Shown piece by piece: positions 35,669 through 43,597 of a DNA stretch of 64,000 nt; position 1 is the stretch's first letter; the number at the start of each line of letters is the position of its first letter. The notes below the pieces were generated by a model. It ran no database searches. It had not been told where the DNA came from and saw nothing but the letters and a program-made list of their open reading frames with translations. The stretch comes from Bacteroidales bacterium UBA1392 (GTDB lineage Bacteria > Bacteroidota > Bacteroidia > Bacteroidales > UBA932). The stretch lies in assembly GCA_002305275.1 (NCBI GenBank), contig DBQO01000028.1:4430-68429 (forward strand), in the 5' to 3' direction. A program made the translations under genes and the position numbers.

Positions 35669-36949
35669 TTATAATTTTAGCAACATATTAGCACTTATAA
35701 CATCAATTATATCCTGCGGCACATTGCATTCTTGGGCAATTGACGGCCATTGAGATGCAACCTCACAAACTTCATCAATTATGTGTGAAGCATTCTTGAT
35801 GTTGTTTTTTGCACCACATTCGAGTAAATCATTTCGAGTTATATCATCATATTTGCCATTGATTGACATTTGATGAGTTGCAGTCCATTTACCAACCGGA
35901 TTATAGGCATATCCCATATCATAAGCAGGTGATAACCTCCAAGTGCCGGCTTCATTCATTAGAAATGAGATATTTTTCGTGTGATCATCTTGATTGCGGA
36001 CAACAACATTAAATACCATTCGGCGAAACATCTCTTGTGCCTGCGAATAGGGAAGCATAAGGGCTCGCATTACATTGAATGCCTGCTCATAGGAATAAGC
36101 CCTAAGCAAGCGATAGTCATAGTGAGCAATGCCGCACAGCGTCTGCATGTGAATTTTTTTGCCTTTCTCACGATCAAATCTTTTTGTAAGGAAATGTGCT
36201 CTTCCATTCTCTTCTATCAATGAACATTCTGACATCTCTATTCCGCATTCCTTGACTAATTTATAGAATGAATACTCCAAACGTCCATAGTTTTCAGTTT
36301 CGAGAAAACCGGCAGTTGCCGAAACACCGTCAAGCTTAATGATGTAGTAATCAAATCCATCCGGTACATCTATTTGTCCGGAGCGAACTTCCCCCGTAAG
36401 CTTGTTGTATGCAATAACTGCCTTTGCACGCTGTCCCCCGGCAGAGGTGCCCAGGCTAAGAATAGCGGCAATAGCAGCCTTCTTGTCTTCGTTTAAGTTG
36501 GCTTCAAATGCCGATTTGTTGTTGAGTGCCTCTCGCGCCACATCTACCAAAGAGTCAATCTCTACCTTCGTGTTGAAATCATAATTGACATCTATTGCAG
36601 GCTCAAATTCCAATGCCCCCATGCATCTTTTTCCCAAAAAACAAAGAGTTTCAATAGGGTTGCTACTTGTTCTTCCGATAAGAGAGAGCCACCTGTCAAA
36701 CATCGCGCGCCCATATGTGTCAGGCAATGAATCGGCTAACAAGCCGGGTAGTCCTTTGAAAGTTCCCCTTTCCAAATCACTGAATGAATAGATGCGTCCT
36801 GCTTGCACAGGCATCATCATCGGAGACGGTTCCAGTCCTCGCCCGATAAAATCCCTGTCATATTCAAACAAAGCCAAATCATATCTGCTATCCCAACGGA
36901 ATGTTCCCATCGGGATGCCAAAAATATTTACTTTTGCTACATCTACCAT
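35669..36949 (-). CDS. HipA-family serine/threonine kinase toxin (cassette 2)
   Basis: 426 residues, only distantly similar to the cassette 1 kinase. N-subdomain LLADSLPDTYGRAMFDRWL; phosphate loop GTSAGGQRAKA (about 169-179); catalytic loop FNVVVRNQDDHTKNISFL (about 312-329); metal-binding WRLSPAYDM. All key kinase positions are present. It overlaps the hipB2 gene by 7 bp, so translation is coupled. The target is unknown. The two kinases in tandem are different enough that they are more likely separate acquisitions than a recent duplication. Confidence 0.9.
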   Translation of the reverse strand: MVDVAKVNIFGIPMGTFRWDSRYDLALFEYDRDFIGRGLEPSPMMMPVQAGRIYSFSDLERGTFKGLPGLLADSLPDTYGRAMFDRWLSLIGRTSSNPIETLCFLGKRCMGALEFEPAIDVNYDFNTKVEIDSLVDVAREALNNKSAFEANLNEDKKAAIAAILSLGTSAGGQRAKAVIAYNKLTGEVRSGQIDVPDGFDYYIIKLDGVSATAGFLETENYGRLEYSFYKLVKECGIEMSECSLIEENGRAHFLTKRFDREKGKKIHMQTLCGIAHYDYRLLRAYSYEQAFNVMRALMLPYSQAQEMFRRMVFNVVVRNQDDHTKNISFLMNEAGTWRLSPAYDMGYAYNPVGKWTATHQMSINGKYDDITRNDLLECGAKNNIKNASHIIDEVCEVASQWPSIAQECNVPQDIIDVISANMLLKL

Positions 36950-37290
36950 TCCGACTTCTCCTTTTTATTTTTATTCAACTTTCCGGTAGCACGCTTACGA
37001 CTTTTTCTCTGAGCTGAATTGATGAGTTCATAATATTCGCCGGGACTTAATAGCTCATCATCTATCAATGGCTGAAAAACATCCAACTTGCCTAAGACCC
37101 TTAGAACTCTTAAAAGCGAATCAAAGGATTTTATCTCGCCGTTCTCGATTTTTTTTACCGATGACAATGATATGTCGGCAGCTTCGGCAAGACTTTTCTG
37201 TGTAATATTTTGTCTCAGGCGTAGATTATTAATCTTTGCCCCAATTTTGGAAAAAATTGTTGCATCCGAAAGCATATAGATATTATCCAT
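36943..37290 (-). CDS. HipB-like XRE-family antitoxin/repressor (cassette 2)
   Basis: 115 residues from the ATG at 37290. An in-frame ATG at 37359 lies upstream of the -7 box and is not used. HTH at about 12-65: FSKIGAKINNLRLRQNITQK, SLAEAADISLSSVKKIENGE. The C-terminus is very basic (RKSRKRATGKLNKNKKEK). It should bind the dyad in its own promoter and restrain hipA2. Confidence 0.88.
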   Translation of the reverse strand: MDNIYMLSDATIFSKIGAKINNLRLRQNITQKSLAEAADISLSSVKKIENGEIKSFDSLLRVLRVLGKLDVFQPLIDDELLSPGEYYELINSAQRKSRKRATGKLNKNKKEKSEW

Positions 37291-37318
37291 AATGGCTTTA
37301 TTTAAAACTATTAATGCG

Positions 37319-37362
37319 CAAATATAGTAATAATAGTTTAATTTGCAACTATTGTGCAAGAT
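37319..37362 (-). promoter_or_regulatory. hipBA2 promoter with dyad operator
   Basis: Minus-strand -7 TATATTTG (37326 to 37319) and -33 TTG (37348 to 37346) with a 19-bp spacer. The perfect dyad AATAGTT-N8-AACTATT (37332-37353) covers the -33 box and most of the spacer, the usual place for a repressor site. Confidence 0.75.
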
Positions 37363-37380
37363 TGATCGCTCATTAATTCA

Positions 37381-37516
37381 GCGTAGCGACCGGCACCACC
37401 AAAAAAGCGACCTAAGAAGTCGCTCAATTGGAGTGCAGCGACCCCGCAGCGCTTCTGCGCTGCTTTGGTTCCCTGTGGGAACCATTAAAAGGAGGGGTAG
37501 ATAAGGAGCGTAGCGA
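37381..37516. repeat. Repeated hairpin-rich spacer between hipBA2 and tRNA-Phe
   Basis: GCGTAGCGAC occurs at 37381-37390 and 37507-37516, each followed by a CACCAC or ACCAC stretch and a terminator hairpin. Between them are two perfect stem-loops: GCAGCGC/GCGCTGC (37446-37463) and GGTTCCC/GGGAACC (37467-37483). The bases after 37391 also resemble an inverted copy of the tRNA 3' end plus its A-run. Confidence 0.7.
37401..37423 (-). terminator. Second terminator downstream of tRNA-Phe
   Basis: GCGAC (37407-37411) pairs with GTCGC (37419-37423), with a 7-nt loop. On the minus strand it is followed by six T. Confidence 0.7.
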
Positions 37517-37521
37517 CTGTA

Positions 37522-37557
37522 CCACAAAAAAACCGTCAGAAGTCTGACGCTTTTTTG

Positions 37558-37560
<3 letters not shown>
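37522..37560 (-). terminator. Terminator of tRNA-Phe
   Basis: CGTCAG (37534-37539) pairs with CTGACG (37544-37549). Runs of seven A and six T flank it, so it can act in both directions; the outer CCACAAAAAA and TTTTTTGTGG also pair. Confidence 0.9.
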
Positions 37561-37630
<70 letters not shown>

Positions 37631-37661
37631 TTGTGTTAGCCATTTCTAACCAACGGGACTG

Positions 37662-37692
37662 CAAAGGTATGTTTTTATTCCATATCTGCAAA
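37662..37692 (-). promoter_or_regulatory. tRNA-Phe promoter
   Basis: Minus-strand -33 TTTG (37692 to 37689), a 19-bp spacer, and -7 TACCTTTG (37669 to 37662). It is the cleanest consensus promoter in this part of the window and starts about 30 bp upstream of the tRNA. Confidence 0.75.
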
Positions 37693-37719
37693 AAAAAGTG
37701 TTATTTTAGCATCCTGGAT

Positions 37720-39738
37720 ATGGAAAAGAAGAGATTATATGCTAAGGTACTCTTGCCTCTGAAAATGAGCAAGGAGTTGTCATATTCAATACCCGACGAG
37801 TATGAAGGAAGGATCATTGTGGGTAGCTGGGCACAGGTAAAACTTCAGGGTAAGAGTCGTTATGCCATAGTAATTGAGATATCGGAGCATCCACCTACGG
37901 ATGTGGCTCCATCAAAAATCAGGGCTTTGGAATCACTCCCTGATATGCCGCCCGTAACTTCAGTTCGGTTGGAGTTTTGGCGTGCTTTAGCCGATTACTA
38001 CATGTGTAGTGTGGGTGAGGTTTTTAAAGCAGCCTATTCTACAGCCTTTTTAAAGCAGCAGGAGGTGCGTTCAAGAAAATTGAACAAGGATATCAAGGAC
38101 CCCGACTTCAGAGCGATTCCTTCGCTCTCTCCTATGCAACAGGAGGTTTGTGATACTATAAGACTCCATTTTGCCGAAGGTCGCAGGGTACTTCTGCGCG
38201 GAGTGACGGGATCCGGTAAGACCGAAATATACTTTCACTTAATGCGGGATGCCATTGAAAGCGGAGGTTCGGTACTTTTTCTAATACCCGAAATTGCTGT
38301 CTCCAGACAACTAACTTCCAGGCTTGAGAAGGTCTTTGGTAGTGCCCTGCTGCCCTACCATTCAAAGCAGACTGCCGCTGTTAAAAAGCGCATATACCAC
38401 CGTCTGACAAATTCCGAACGTCCATATGTCGTACTGGGCACAAGGTCGGCACTACTACTGCCACTGCCCAATCTCTCGCTGATAGTTGTGGACGAGGAGC
38501 ATGACGCATCCTACAAACAGTCTGACCCTGCACCGAGGTATAACGGGCGTGACGGTGCGCTGATGCTCTCTTCTCAGATCGGAGCCAATCTGGTGCTGGG
38601 TAGCGCCACTCCCTCCTTCGAGTCGCTTTACAATGTCTCCATAGGTAAACTCTCTCAAGTAGATCTGCTGGAAAAGTACCATAAGACAGAGGATGCTCAG
38701 GTGGAAATTGTGGATATGGTCAGTGCCAGGCGGCTACGCAATGTCAAAGGTCCCTTCTCTATCCGTTTGCTCAACGAGATAGGTAGGGTAGTAACCGGTG
38801 GAGGACAGGTAATGGTCTTCCGCTCAAGGAGAGCCTATGCTCCCTATGCCCAATGTACGGAGTGTGGGACGGTAGTCAAATGTCCATCGTGTGATGTGGC
38901 TTTAAGTTACCATAAGTTTGATAATATGCTCAAATGCCATTACTGCGCATATCAGATACCTTTTGAACCCACATGCCCCCGTTGTGCCTCGCCCTCTATT
39001 GTCGATCGTGGGGCCGGGACCGAGAAGATTGAAGAGTTGCTACGCGAATACTATCCGGATTATGTTATAGAAAGGTTTGATTCCGATACTATTTCGGGCA
39101 AAAGCGAAGAGCAGCGTATCCTCAGAAGCTTTGCTGAAGGAAAAATAGATGTGTTGGTAGGAACTCAGATGATTACCAAAGGCTTTGACTTCGACCGCCT
39201 ATCTCTGGTAGCGGTTGTAGGCTGCGACTCTCTCTTTTCCGTACAGGATTTCAGAGCGGATGAACGCGCCCTCCAACTCCTATGGCAGTTGCGTGGCAGG
39301 GCAGGTCGCAGAGAGGATGGGGCCAGGATGATAATTCAGACTGAGCAGAAGGAGCATCCTGTATTGAAAGCACTAATCGGTGAGAGTGATCCGGACGATC
39401 TTTCTGCTGCCCTTGAGGAACGGAAAAGGTTTGGATACCCTCCATTTGTGCGTTTAGTGGGGATTACCCTGAAGGATAAAAATGAAAAGAGGATGTGGAG
39501 TTGCGCTTATGATTTGAGTGATGCAATCAGAGGCATCGGTATTAAAGAATTCAATGGTCCGGTGGTGCCGCCGATAGCGAAAATGGGCAACTATTATCAG
39601 GTTCAGTTCCAACTGCGACTTAGTAGAAATAGTTCTCTCACTCGTATAAAAAAAGCTCTCTATTTGGAAACAGAGCTCTTGATCCGTAAATATAATGGGA
39701 TGACTTCCATCAATATTGACGTGGATCCCTTTCAGTGA
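37720..39738 (+). CDS. priA: Primosomal protein N' (replication restart helicase)
   Basis: 672 residues from the ATG at 37720 (MEKKRLYAKVLLPL); a frame-extended start at 37633 overlaps the tRNA promoter and is rejected. DNA-binding N-domain; helicase motif I GVTGSGKTEIY (about 164-174); DEEH in VVDEEHDASY; eight zinc-binding Cys in CTECGTVVKCPSCD and CHYCAYQ...CPRCAS (about 390-430); motif V/VI GTQMITKGFDF and QLRGRAGR. PriA reloads the replisome at stalled forks. Convergent with the glycerophosphodiesterase gene. Confidence 0.95.
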   Translation: MEKKRLYAKVLLPLKMSKELSYSIPDEYEGRIIVGSWAQVKLQGKSRYAIVIEISEHPPTDVAPSKIRALESLPDMPPVTSVRLEFWRALADYYMCSVGEVFKAAYSTAFLKQQEVRSRKLNKDIKDPDFRAIPSLSPMQQEVCDTIRLHFAEGRRVLLRGVTGSGKTEIYFHLMRDAIESGGSVLFLIPEIAVSRQLTSRLEKVFGSALLPYHSKQTAAVKKRIYHRLTNSERPYVVLGTRSALLLPLPNLSLIVVDEEHDASYKQSDPAPRYNGRDGALMLSSQIGANLVLGSATPSFESLYNVSIGKLSQVDLLEKYHKTEDAQVEIVDMVSARRLRNVKGPFSIRLLNEIGRVVTGGGQVMVFRSRRAYAPYAQCTECGTVVKCPSCDVALSYHKFDNMLKCHYCAYQIPFEPTCPRCASPSIVDRGAGTEKIEELLREYYPDYVIERFDSDTISGKSEEQRILRSFAEGKIDVLVGTQMITKGFDFDRLSLVAVVGCDSLFSVQDFRADERALQLLWQLRGRAGRREDGARMIIQTEQKEHPVLKALIGESDPDDLSAALEERKRFGYPPFVRLVGITLKDKNEKRMWSCAYDLSDAIRGIGIKEFNGPVVPPIAKMGNYYQVQFQLRLSRNSSLTRIKKALYLETELLIRKYNGMTSINIDVDPFQ

Positions 39739-39745
39739 TAACACT

Positions 39746-40582
39746 CTATTGTTTTCCCGAGAGTCGCTCCCTTACCCTTTCTCTTAGGGCCTCAATTTGG
39801 CGTGTTACCTCTTCCGGATTGTCGGTGGTTAGGAAAGTAGGGTTTCCTACGAGAAGAGTCTCTACGAGCATCGAATCGTTGACCGTCCAGACATTGGAAG
39901 TCATATTGTAATTGCGTGCCTCATCCACCCAGAAACGATTGGCAAGGACTTCGTTATAGTGGTAGTCAAATCCGTTGATTCCCATTTCCAGCAGTTCTAT
40001 CGGCATATAATATCCGCCTAAGTAGGCAACGGATGCCTTTGGCATCAGAGCTGCAAACCCTTTACAGGCCTCAAGGCTGAACGAGATATAATCAACCCGT
40101 TTTTCCAGCCCAAATTTTTTTACCATTTCAACGCATTTCTCAACTGCATACTTCTCAAGTTCCGGATTATCTTTGACCGGTTTTAGTTCGAGTACGAGCT
40201 GGAGCCCCTTTAGTTTTTTACCTGCGGCCAGATACTCCTCAAGTGTAGGAAGTTTTTCCCCGTTGGAGAGCAGGGAGTCCTTGATTACTTCATAGTTTGT
40301 AAGGTTGATTATGTGTCCCTTAAAGTCATTGTCATGATTGACGATCAGTATGCTGTCTGCGGTAATTTGTACGTCAAACTCCGAACCGTATACCCCCACC
40401 CTATGTGCATTACGAAGAGAAGAAATTGAATTCTGTGCACTACCTTCCTGTTTCCAGTAACCTCTATGGGCAATCACTTGTGTGCCGACCATTTGGTCTA
40501 CCATTTTTTCAATTCTATTCTCTTTACATCCTGAGAGTGAAAACAGTAGAATTAAAGCGACTAAAGACCATGAAAATTTCAT
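39746..40582 (-). CDS. Glycerophosphodiester phosphodiesterase family lipoprotein
   Basis: 278 residues from the ATG at 40582. Lipoprotein signal LFSLSGC (Cys about 19). The GDPD TIM-barrel starts at VIAHRGYW; acidic ligands in SEFDVQI; the His in VNHDNDF; Glu in LVLELKP. In most family members the HRG is followed by PENT, whose Glu binds metal; here the position reads SAQNS, so that Glu is Gln. This variant may alter metal use or activity. Likely periplasmic hydrolysis of glycerophosphodiesters. Confidence 0.85.
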   Translation of the reverse strand: MKFSWSLVALILLFSLSGCKENRIEKMVDQMVGTQVIAHRGYWKQEGSAQNSISSLRNAHRVGVYGSEFDVQITADSILIVNHDNDFKGHIINLTNYEVIKDSLLSNGEKLPTLEEYLAAGKKLKGLQLVLELKPVKDNPELEKYAVEKCVEMVKKFGLEKRVDYISFSLEACKGFAALMPKASVAYLGGYYMPIELLEMGINGFDYHYNEVLANRFWVDEARNYNMTSNVWTVNDSMLVETLLVGNPTFLTTDNPEEVTRQIEALRERVRERLSGKQ

Positions 40583-40614
40583 AATAAACAATATTTGTAC
40601 TATTATTGTGTTTG

Positions 40615-40622
40615 CAAATTTA
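40615..40622 (-). promoter_or_regulatory. -7 box of the glycerophosphodiesterase gene
   Basis: Minus-strand TAAATTTG, 32 bp before the ATG at 40582. It is divergent from the fur-like promoter. Confidence 0.45.
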
Positions 40623-40651
40623 TAAAAAAATTAGTTTACTATAATTTTCTT

Positions 40652-40681
40652 TTTGATTTTGAATAATTATAATTAACTTCG
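40652..40681 (+). promoter_or_regulatory. fur-like gene promoter with overlapping palindrome
   Basis: -33 TTTG (40652-40655), 18-bp spacer, -7 TAACTTCG (40674-40681, one base off TAnnTTTG). The perfect palindrome TAATTATAATTA (40664-40675) overlaps the spacer and -7 box and resembles AT-rich Fur/PerR operators, so autorepression is likely. Confidence 0.5.
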
Positions 40682-40701
40682 CCGCTATAAATTCAACAAA
40701 A

Positions 40702-41142
40702 ATGATAGATAATTCAATAACCACAGAAATAAAGAAAATCCTAACGAGGTATGGACTAAAGGCCACCCCTCAACGAATTGTCGTATATTTTGCGATGAGA
40801 GAGTTGGGGCATGCATCAGCTGACATGGTGTATCAGCGGGCAAGTTCAGAATTAGCCACATTGACTGTTGCCACTGTGTACAATGTTCTGGAATCCTTCG
40901 TTGAGGTTGGACTACTACAGCGTCGTATGAGTTCCAATAATAAGATGTATATGGATGTCAACACCTACAACCATTGTCATCTCTATTGCGAGGAGACTCA
41001 CACCTATAAGGACTATGATGACCCCGAGTTGATGCTAATGATACATAATCATTTTCGTAACAAGAAAATACGAGGATTTGACCTGTATCGAATAGATGTG
41101 CAGCTGGTGGGTAGAAGCAGTCAATCTAACAGATCAAAATAA
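40702..41142 (+). CDS. Fur-family (PerR-like) regulator with incomplete zinc site
   Basis: 146 residues. Winged helix at about 10-85: YGLKATPQRIVVYFAMRELG, ASADMVYQRA, LTVATVYNVLESFVEVGL. The metal region reads NHCHLYCEETH, where PerR and Fur proteins normally have HHHxxCxxC; the second Cys of the CxxC is Thr and the second CxxC at the C-terminus is missing. It is 54 bp upstream of rubrerythrin on the same strand, which points to peroxide or oxygen control rather than iron. The C-terminus (LVGRSSQSNRSK) is short and polar. Confidence 0.85.
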   Translation: MIDNSITTEIKKILTRYGLKATPQRIVVYFAMRELGHASADMVYQRASSELATLTVATVYNVLESFVEVGLLQRRMSSNNKMYMDVNTYNHCHLYCEETHTYKDYDDPELMLMIHNHFRNKKIRGFDLYRIDVQLVGRSSQSNRSK

Positions 41143-41143
41143 T

Positions 41144-41184
41144 GTTGGTACTAAACGGTACCATCAATTAAACCAACCTTTTTT
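41144..41184 (+). promoter_or_regulatory. Alternative hairpins between the fur-like gene and rubrerythrin
   Basis: TGGTAC (41146-41151) can pair with GTACCA (41158-41163), or GTTGGT (41144-41149) can pair with ACCAAC (41172-41177), which is followed closely by six T. The two pairings exclude each other, as in an attenuator; the second looks like a weak terminator. Confidence 0.4.
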
Positions 41185-41196
41185 AAAATAAACAAA

Positions 41197-41772
41197 ATGA
41201 AATCATTAAAAGGAACACAGACAGAAAAGAACTTGCTACAATCATTTGCAGGTGAATCCCAGGCGCGCAACAGGTATGTTTTCTTTGCGAGCAGAGCTAA
41301 GAAAGAGGGCTATGAGCAGATTGCAGCCATCTTTGCAGAGACGGCAGAGCAAGAAAAGGAGCATGCGGAGACCTTTTTCAAATACCTCGAAGGGGGTATG
41401 GTGGAAGTTAAAGCTTCATTCCCCGCAGGCATCATCTCCAATACTGCTGACAACCTGAAAGCGGCAGCAGCGGGTGAGAATGAAGAGTGGTCCATGCTCT
41501 ATCCTGAGTTTGCAAAAGTGGCCGAAGCTGAAGGTTTCCCTGAAATCGCTGCAACATTCAAGAATATTGCCGCCGCTGAAAAGGGGCATGAAGAGCGCTA
41601 TCTGAAGCTCTTAGCCAACGTGGTGGCAGGTAAGGTATTTGAGAGAGATACCGAGATAGAGTGGCAGTGCCGCAATTGCGGATATATATTCAAGGGAAAG
41701 AAGGCACCCAATGAGTGTCCTGCTTGTAAACATGCCCAATCCTATTTCGAGGTTAAGAAGAACAATTACTAA
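41197..41772 (+). CDS. rbr: Rubrerythrin
   Basis: 191 residues. The ferritin-like diiron domain (about 1-140) shows paired Glu/His helices, with [20 protein letters not shown] and [19 protein letters not shown], then a second pair in [10 protein letters not shown] and EKGHEERY. The C-terminal rubredoxin domain has CRNCGY and CPACKH. It reduces hydrogen peroxide in anaerobes with electrons from rubredoxin or NADH-linked reductases. Placed directly after a PerR-like regulator. Confidence 0.96.
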   Translation: MKSLKGTQTEKNLLQSFAGESQARNRYVFFASRAKKEGYEQIAAIFAETAEQEKEHAETFFKYLEGGMVEVKASFPAGIISNTADNLKAAAAGENEEWSMLYPEFAKVAEAEGFPEIAATFKNIAAAEKGHEERYLKLLANVVAGKVFERDTEIEWQCRNCGYIFKGKKAPNECPACKHAQSYFEVKKNNY

Positions 41773-41780
41773 TTTTTTAA

Positions 41781-41788
41781 TACCTTTG
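41781..41788 (+). promoter_or_regulatory. -7 box before the SDR gene
   Basis: TACCTTTG lies between the rubrerythrin stop and the ATG at 41794. Only 5 bp separate it from the ATG, so the transcript would be nearly leaderless if it starts here. Confidence 0.4.
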
Positions 41789-41793
41789 CGGTC

Positions 41794-42612
41794 ATGAAAA
41801 TAAAGACCGCTGACAGAAAAGGTTATGCCCTAATTACCGGTACATGGTCCGGAATGGGGAGAGAATATGCCCGACAGCTCTACGCTCTCGGGCATAATTT
41901 GATTGTGATAGACATAAATCAGAAATTTGCCGATGAGGTTCGTGAGGAGCTGGAGGGCCTTAAGGCGAATCCTTCCTGGCGACGCCCCGAGGTGATTGCA
42001 ATTGGAGTTGATCTTGCTTTAGTAGGCGCTGCTGCCATTATAGCTGAAAAAGTGGGAGACCGTAGAGTAGATATCCTGATCAACAATGCCGGCGTGTTGC
42101 CTTATGGGGACTTCACCGAATATTCGCAGGAGGAAATTTCCAGGGTTATGGTCCTTCACAATCTCACATTGGTGCAACTTTGTAACCTCTTTGCCCCCGG
42201 TATGAAGGAGCGGGGATACGGCTACATACTCAATATCTCTTCGCTTTGCAGTTGGATGCCTTACCCAGTGCTCTCTGTCTATTCCGCCACGAAGCGTTTC
42301 ATAAAATCCTTTTCACGTTCCTTAAGGGTAGAGCTGATGGGGAGCGGAGTCTCGGTGACTACTGCCTATTTCGGCGCTGTTTCAACCAATCTGTTTCCTT
42401 TGCAGGAGAGCATGCGCAAGCGGGCATTCCGTCTGGGTATTATGATTTCTGCTGAACAAGCTGCCCGTAAAGCCCTCAATGCCACCTTCCGGGGTAGAGC
42501 CAATGTCATGCCCGGTCTCATCAACTGGATATTTCTGCCGATATTGCCCATTGTTCCAAAACGTATGCTTCATTTCTTCCATAAGAAATATGGCTACAAG
42601 ATCAAATTTTAA
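41794..42612 (+). CDS. Short-chain dehydrogenase/reductase
   Basis: 272 residues. NAD(P)-binding TGTWSGMG (about 15-22), NNAG (about 99-102), ISSLCSW with the catalytic Ser, and Y-x-x-x-K in VYSATKRF (about 166-170). The C-terminal helix KRMLHFFHKKYGYKIKF is basic and may touch the membrane. Substrate unknown; members with this C-terminus are often called acyl or ketoacyl reductases. It is followed after 1 bp by the gate-domain membrane protein. Confidence 0.88.
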   Translation: MKIKTADRKGYALITGTWSGMGREYARQLYALGHNLIVIDINQKFADEVREELEGLKANPSWRRPEVIAIGVDLALVGAAAIIAEKVGDRRVDILINNAGVLPYGDFTEYSQEEISRVMVLHNLTLVQLCNLFAPGMKERGYGYILNISSLCSWMPYPVLSVYSATKRFIKSFSRSLRVELMGSGVSVTTAYFGAVSTNLFPLQESMRKRAFRLGIMISAEQAARKALNATFRGRANVMPGLINWIFLPILPIVPKRMLHFFHKKYGYKIKF

Positions 42613-42613
42613 T

Positions 42614-43576
42614 ATGAAATCGGAGACCAAACAGAAGATTATTTCCTGTATTAAAGAGGTACTTCCCACAACTACCAAGACCTGCATTTGGATATTGAAA
42701 ATTACGGTCAGCATCTCTTTCGCGATGATGCTGCTCAAGTATTTCAATATACTACCCTATATCTCTGATGCCGTAGGTCCGGTATTTAGTTATTTCGGTT
42801 TACCCGGGTCGGCTGCCTTAGCCTATTTGTCGGGCTATTTCATCAATGTATATTCCGCAATAGCGGTTATGAGTACCCTTGCACTGGATGCACGTGAACT
42901 TACTATCCTAAGTACGATGGTGCTTTGTTCGCACTCTATGATACTCGAGACGGCGGTACTCAAAAAAACAGGTGTTCCGGGGCTGAGAATGATTATTATC
43001 AGGACCTTGAGTGCAATAATTCTCGGTTGGTTTCTCAATCTAATCCTTCCGGCAGGTAGTGGAGAAGTGGTAACAGAGGCAGTAGCACAAGAACAGCTCA
43101 CCTTTTGGCTGACTCTGCGCAACTGGCTATGGGCTACGTTTAAGTTGGTGCTGTTGATTACAGTGATAATCTACGCTCTCAATATTATACAGCGACTTCT
43201 TTCTGCGTTTGGCATCATTGCGATCATATCGAGATTTCTCAAACCGGTCATGCTCTTTTTCGGACTTCCGCCCAAGACGGCATTTCTCTGGATAGTTGCC
43301 AATATCATAGGTCTGGCCTATGGCGCTGCAGCTATGTTGGATGAAATTGCTCGTGGAAAACTGGAGCGTCGTGATGTGTTGCTCATTAATACCCATATTA
43401 GCATAGCGCACAGCAATCTCGAGGATCTTATGTTACTTGTGGCTTTGGGAGCGATAGGATGGGTAATGTTACTGATAAGGTGGGCCATGGCCATGGTTTT
43501 GGTATGGGAATTGAAATTGGAATTTTATATCAAAGATGCCTTTGCCAAAAGAAAAAATCGTAACTTTGCAGTTTGA
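42614..43576 (+). CDS. Membrane protein with nucleoside-recognition (gate) domains
   Basis: 320 residues from the ATG at 42614 (1 bp after the SDR stop). About eight hydrophobic segments; two gate-like repeats are visible, one around YFGLPGSAALAYLSGYFINV (about 60-80) and one around FFGLPPKTAFLWIVANIIGL (about 215-235). The family is called nucleoside recognition domain proteins, related to the SpmA/SpmB and FeoB gate segments. The transported solute is unknown. Confidence 0.8.
   Translation: MKSETKQKIISCIKEVLPTTTKTCIWILKITVSISFAMMLLKYFNILPYISDAVGPVFSYFGLPGSAALAYLSGYFINVYSAIAVMSTLALDARELTILSTMVLCSHSMILETAVLKKTGVPGLRMIIIRTLSAIILGWFLNLILPAGSGEVVTEAVAQEQLTFWLTLRNWLWATFKLVLLITVIIYALNIIQRLLSAFGIIAIISRFLKPVMLFFGLPPKTAFLWIVANIIGLAYGAAAMLDEIARGKLERRDVLLINTHISIAHSNLEDLMLLVALGAIGWVMLLIRWAMAMVLVWELKLEFYIKDAFAKRKNRNFAV
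43541..43568 (+). promoter_or_regulatory. trxB promoter
   Basis: TTTG (43541-43544), 16-bp spacer, TAACTTTG (43561-43568), inside the end of the preceding gene. The ATG follows 29 bp later. Confidence 0.5.
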
Positions 43577-43597
43577 ATTAATTGAGATAATGTTTTT

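Noticed and set aside
37633..37719. Longer PriA N-terminus from 37633
   Set aside because: The extra 29 residues match nothing in PriA and overlap the tRNA-Phe promoter; the ATG at 37720 gives the usual start.
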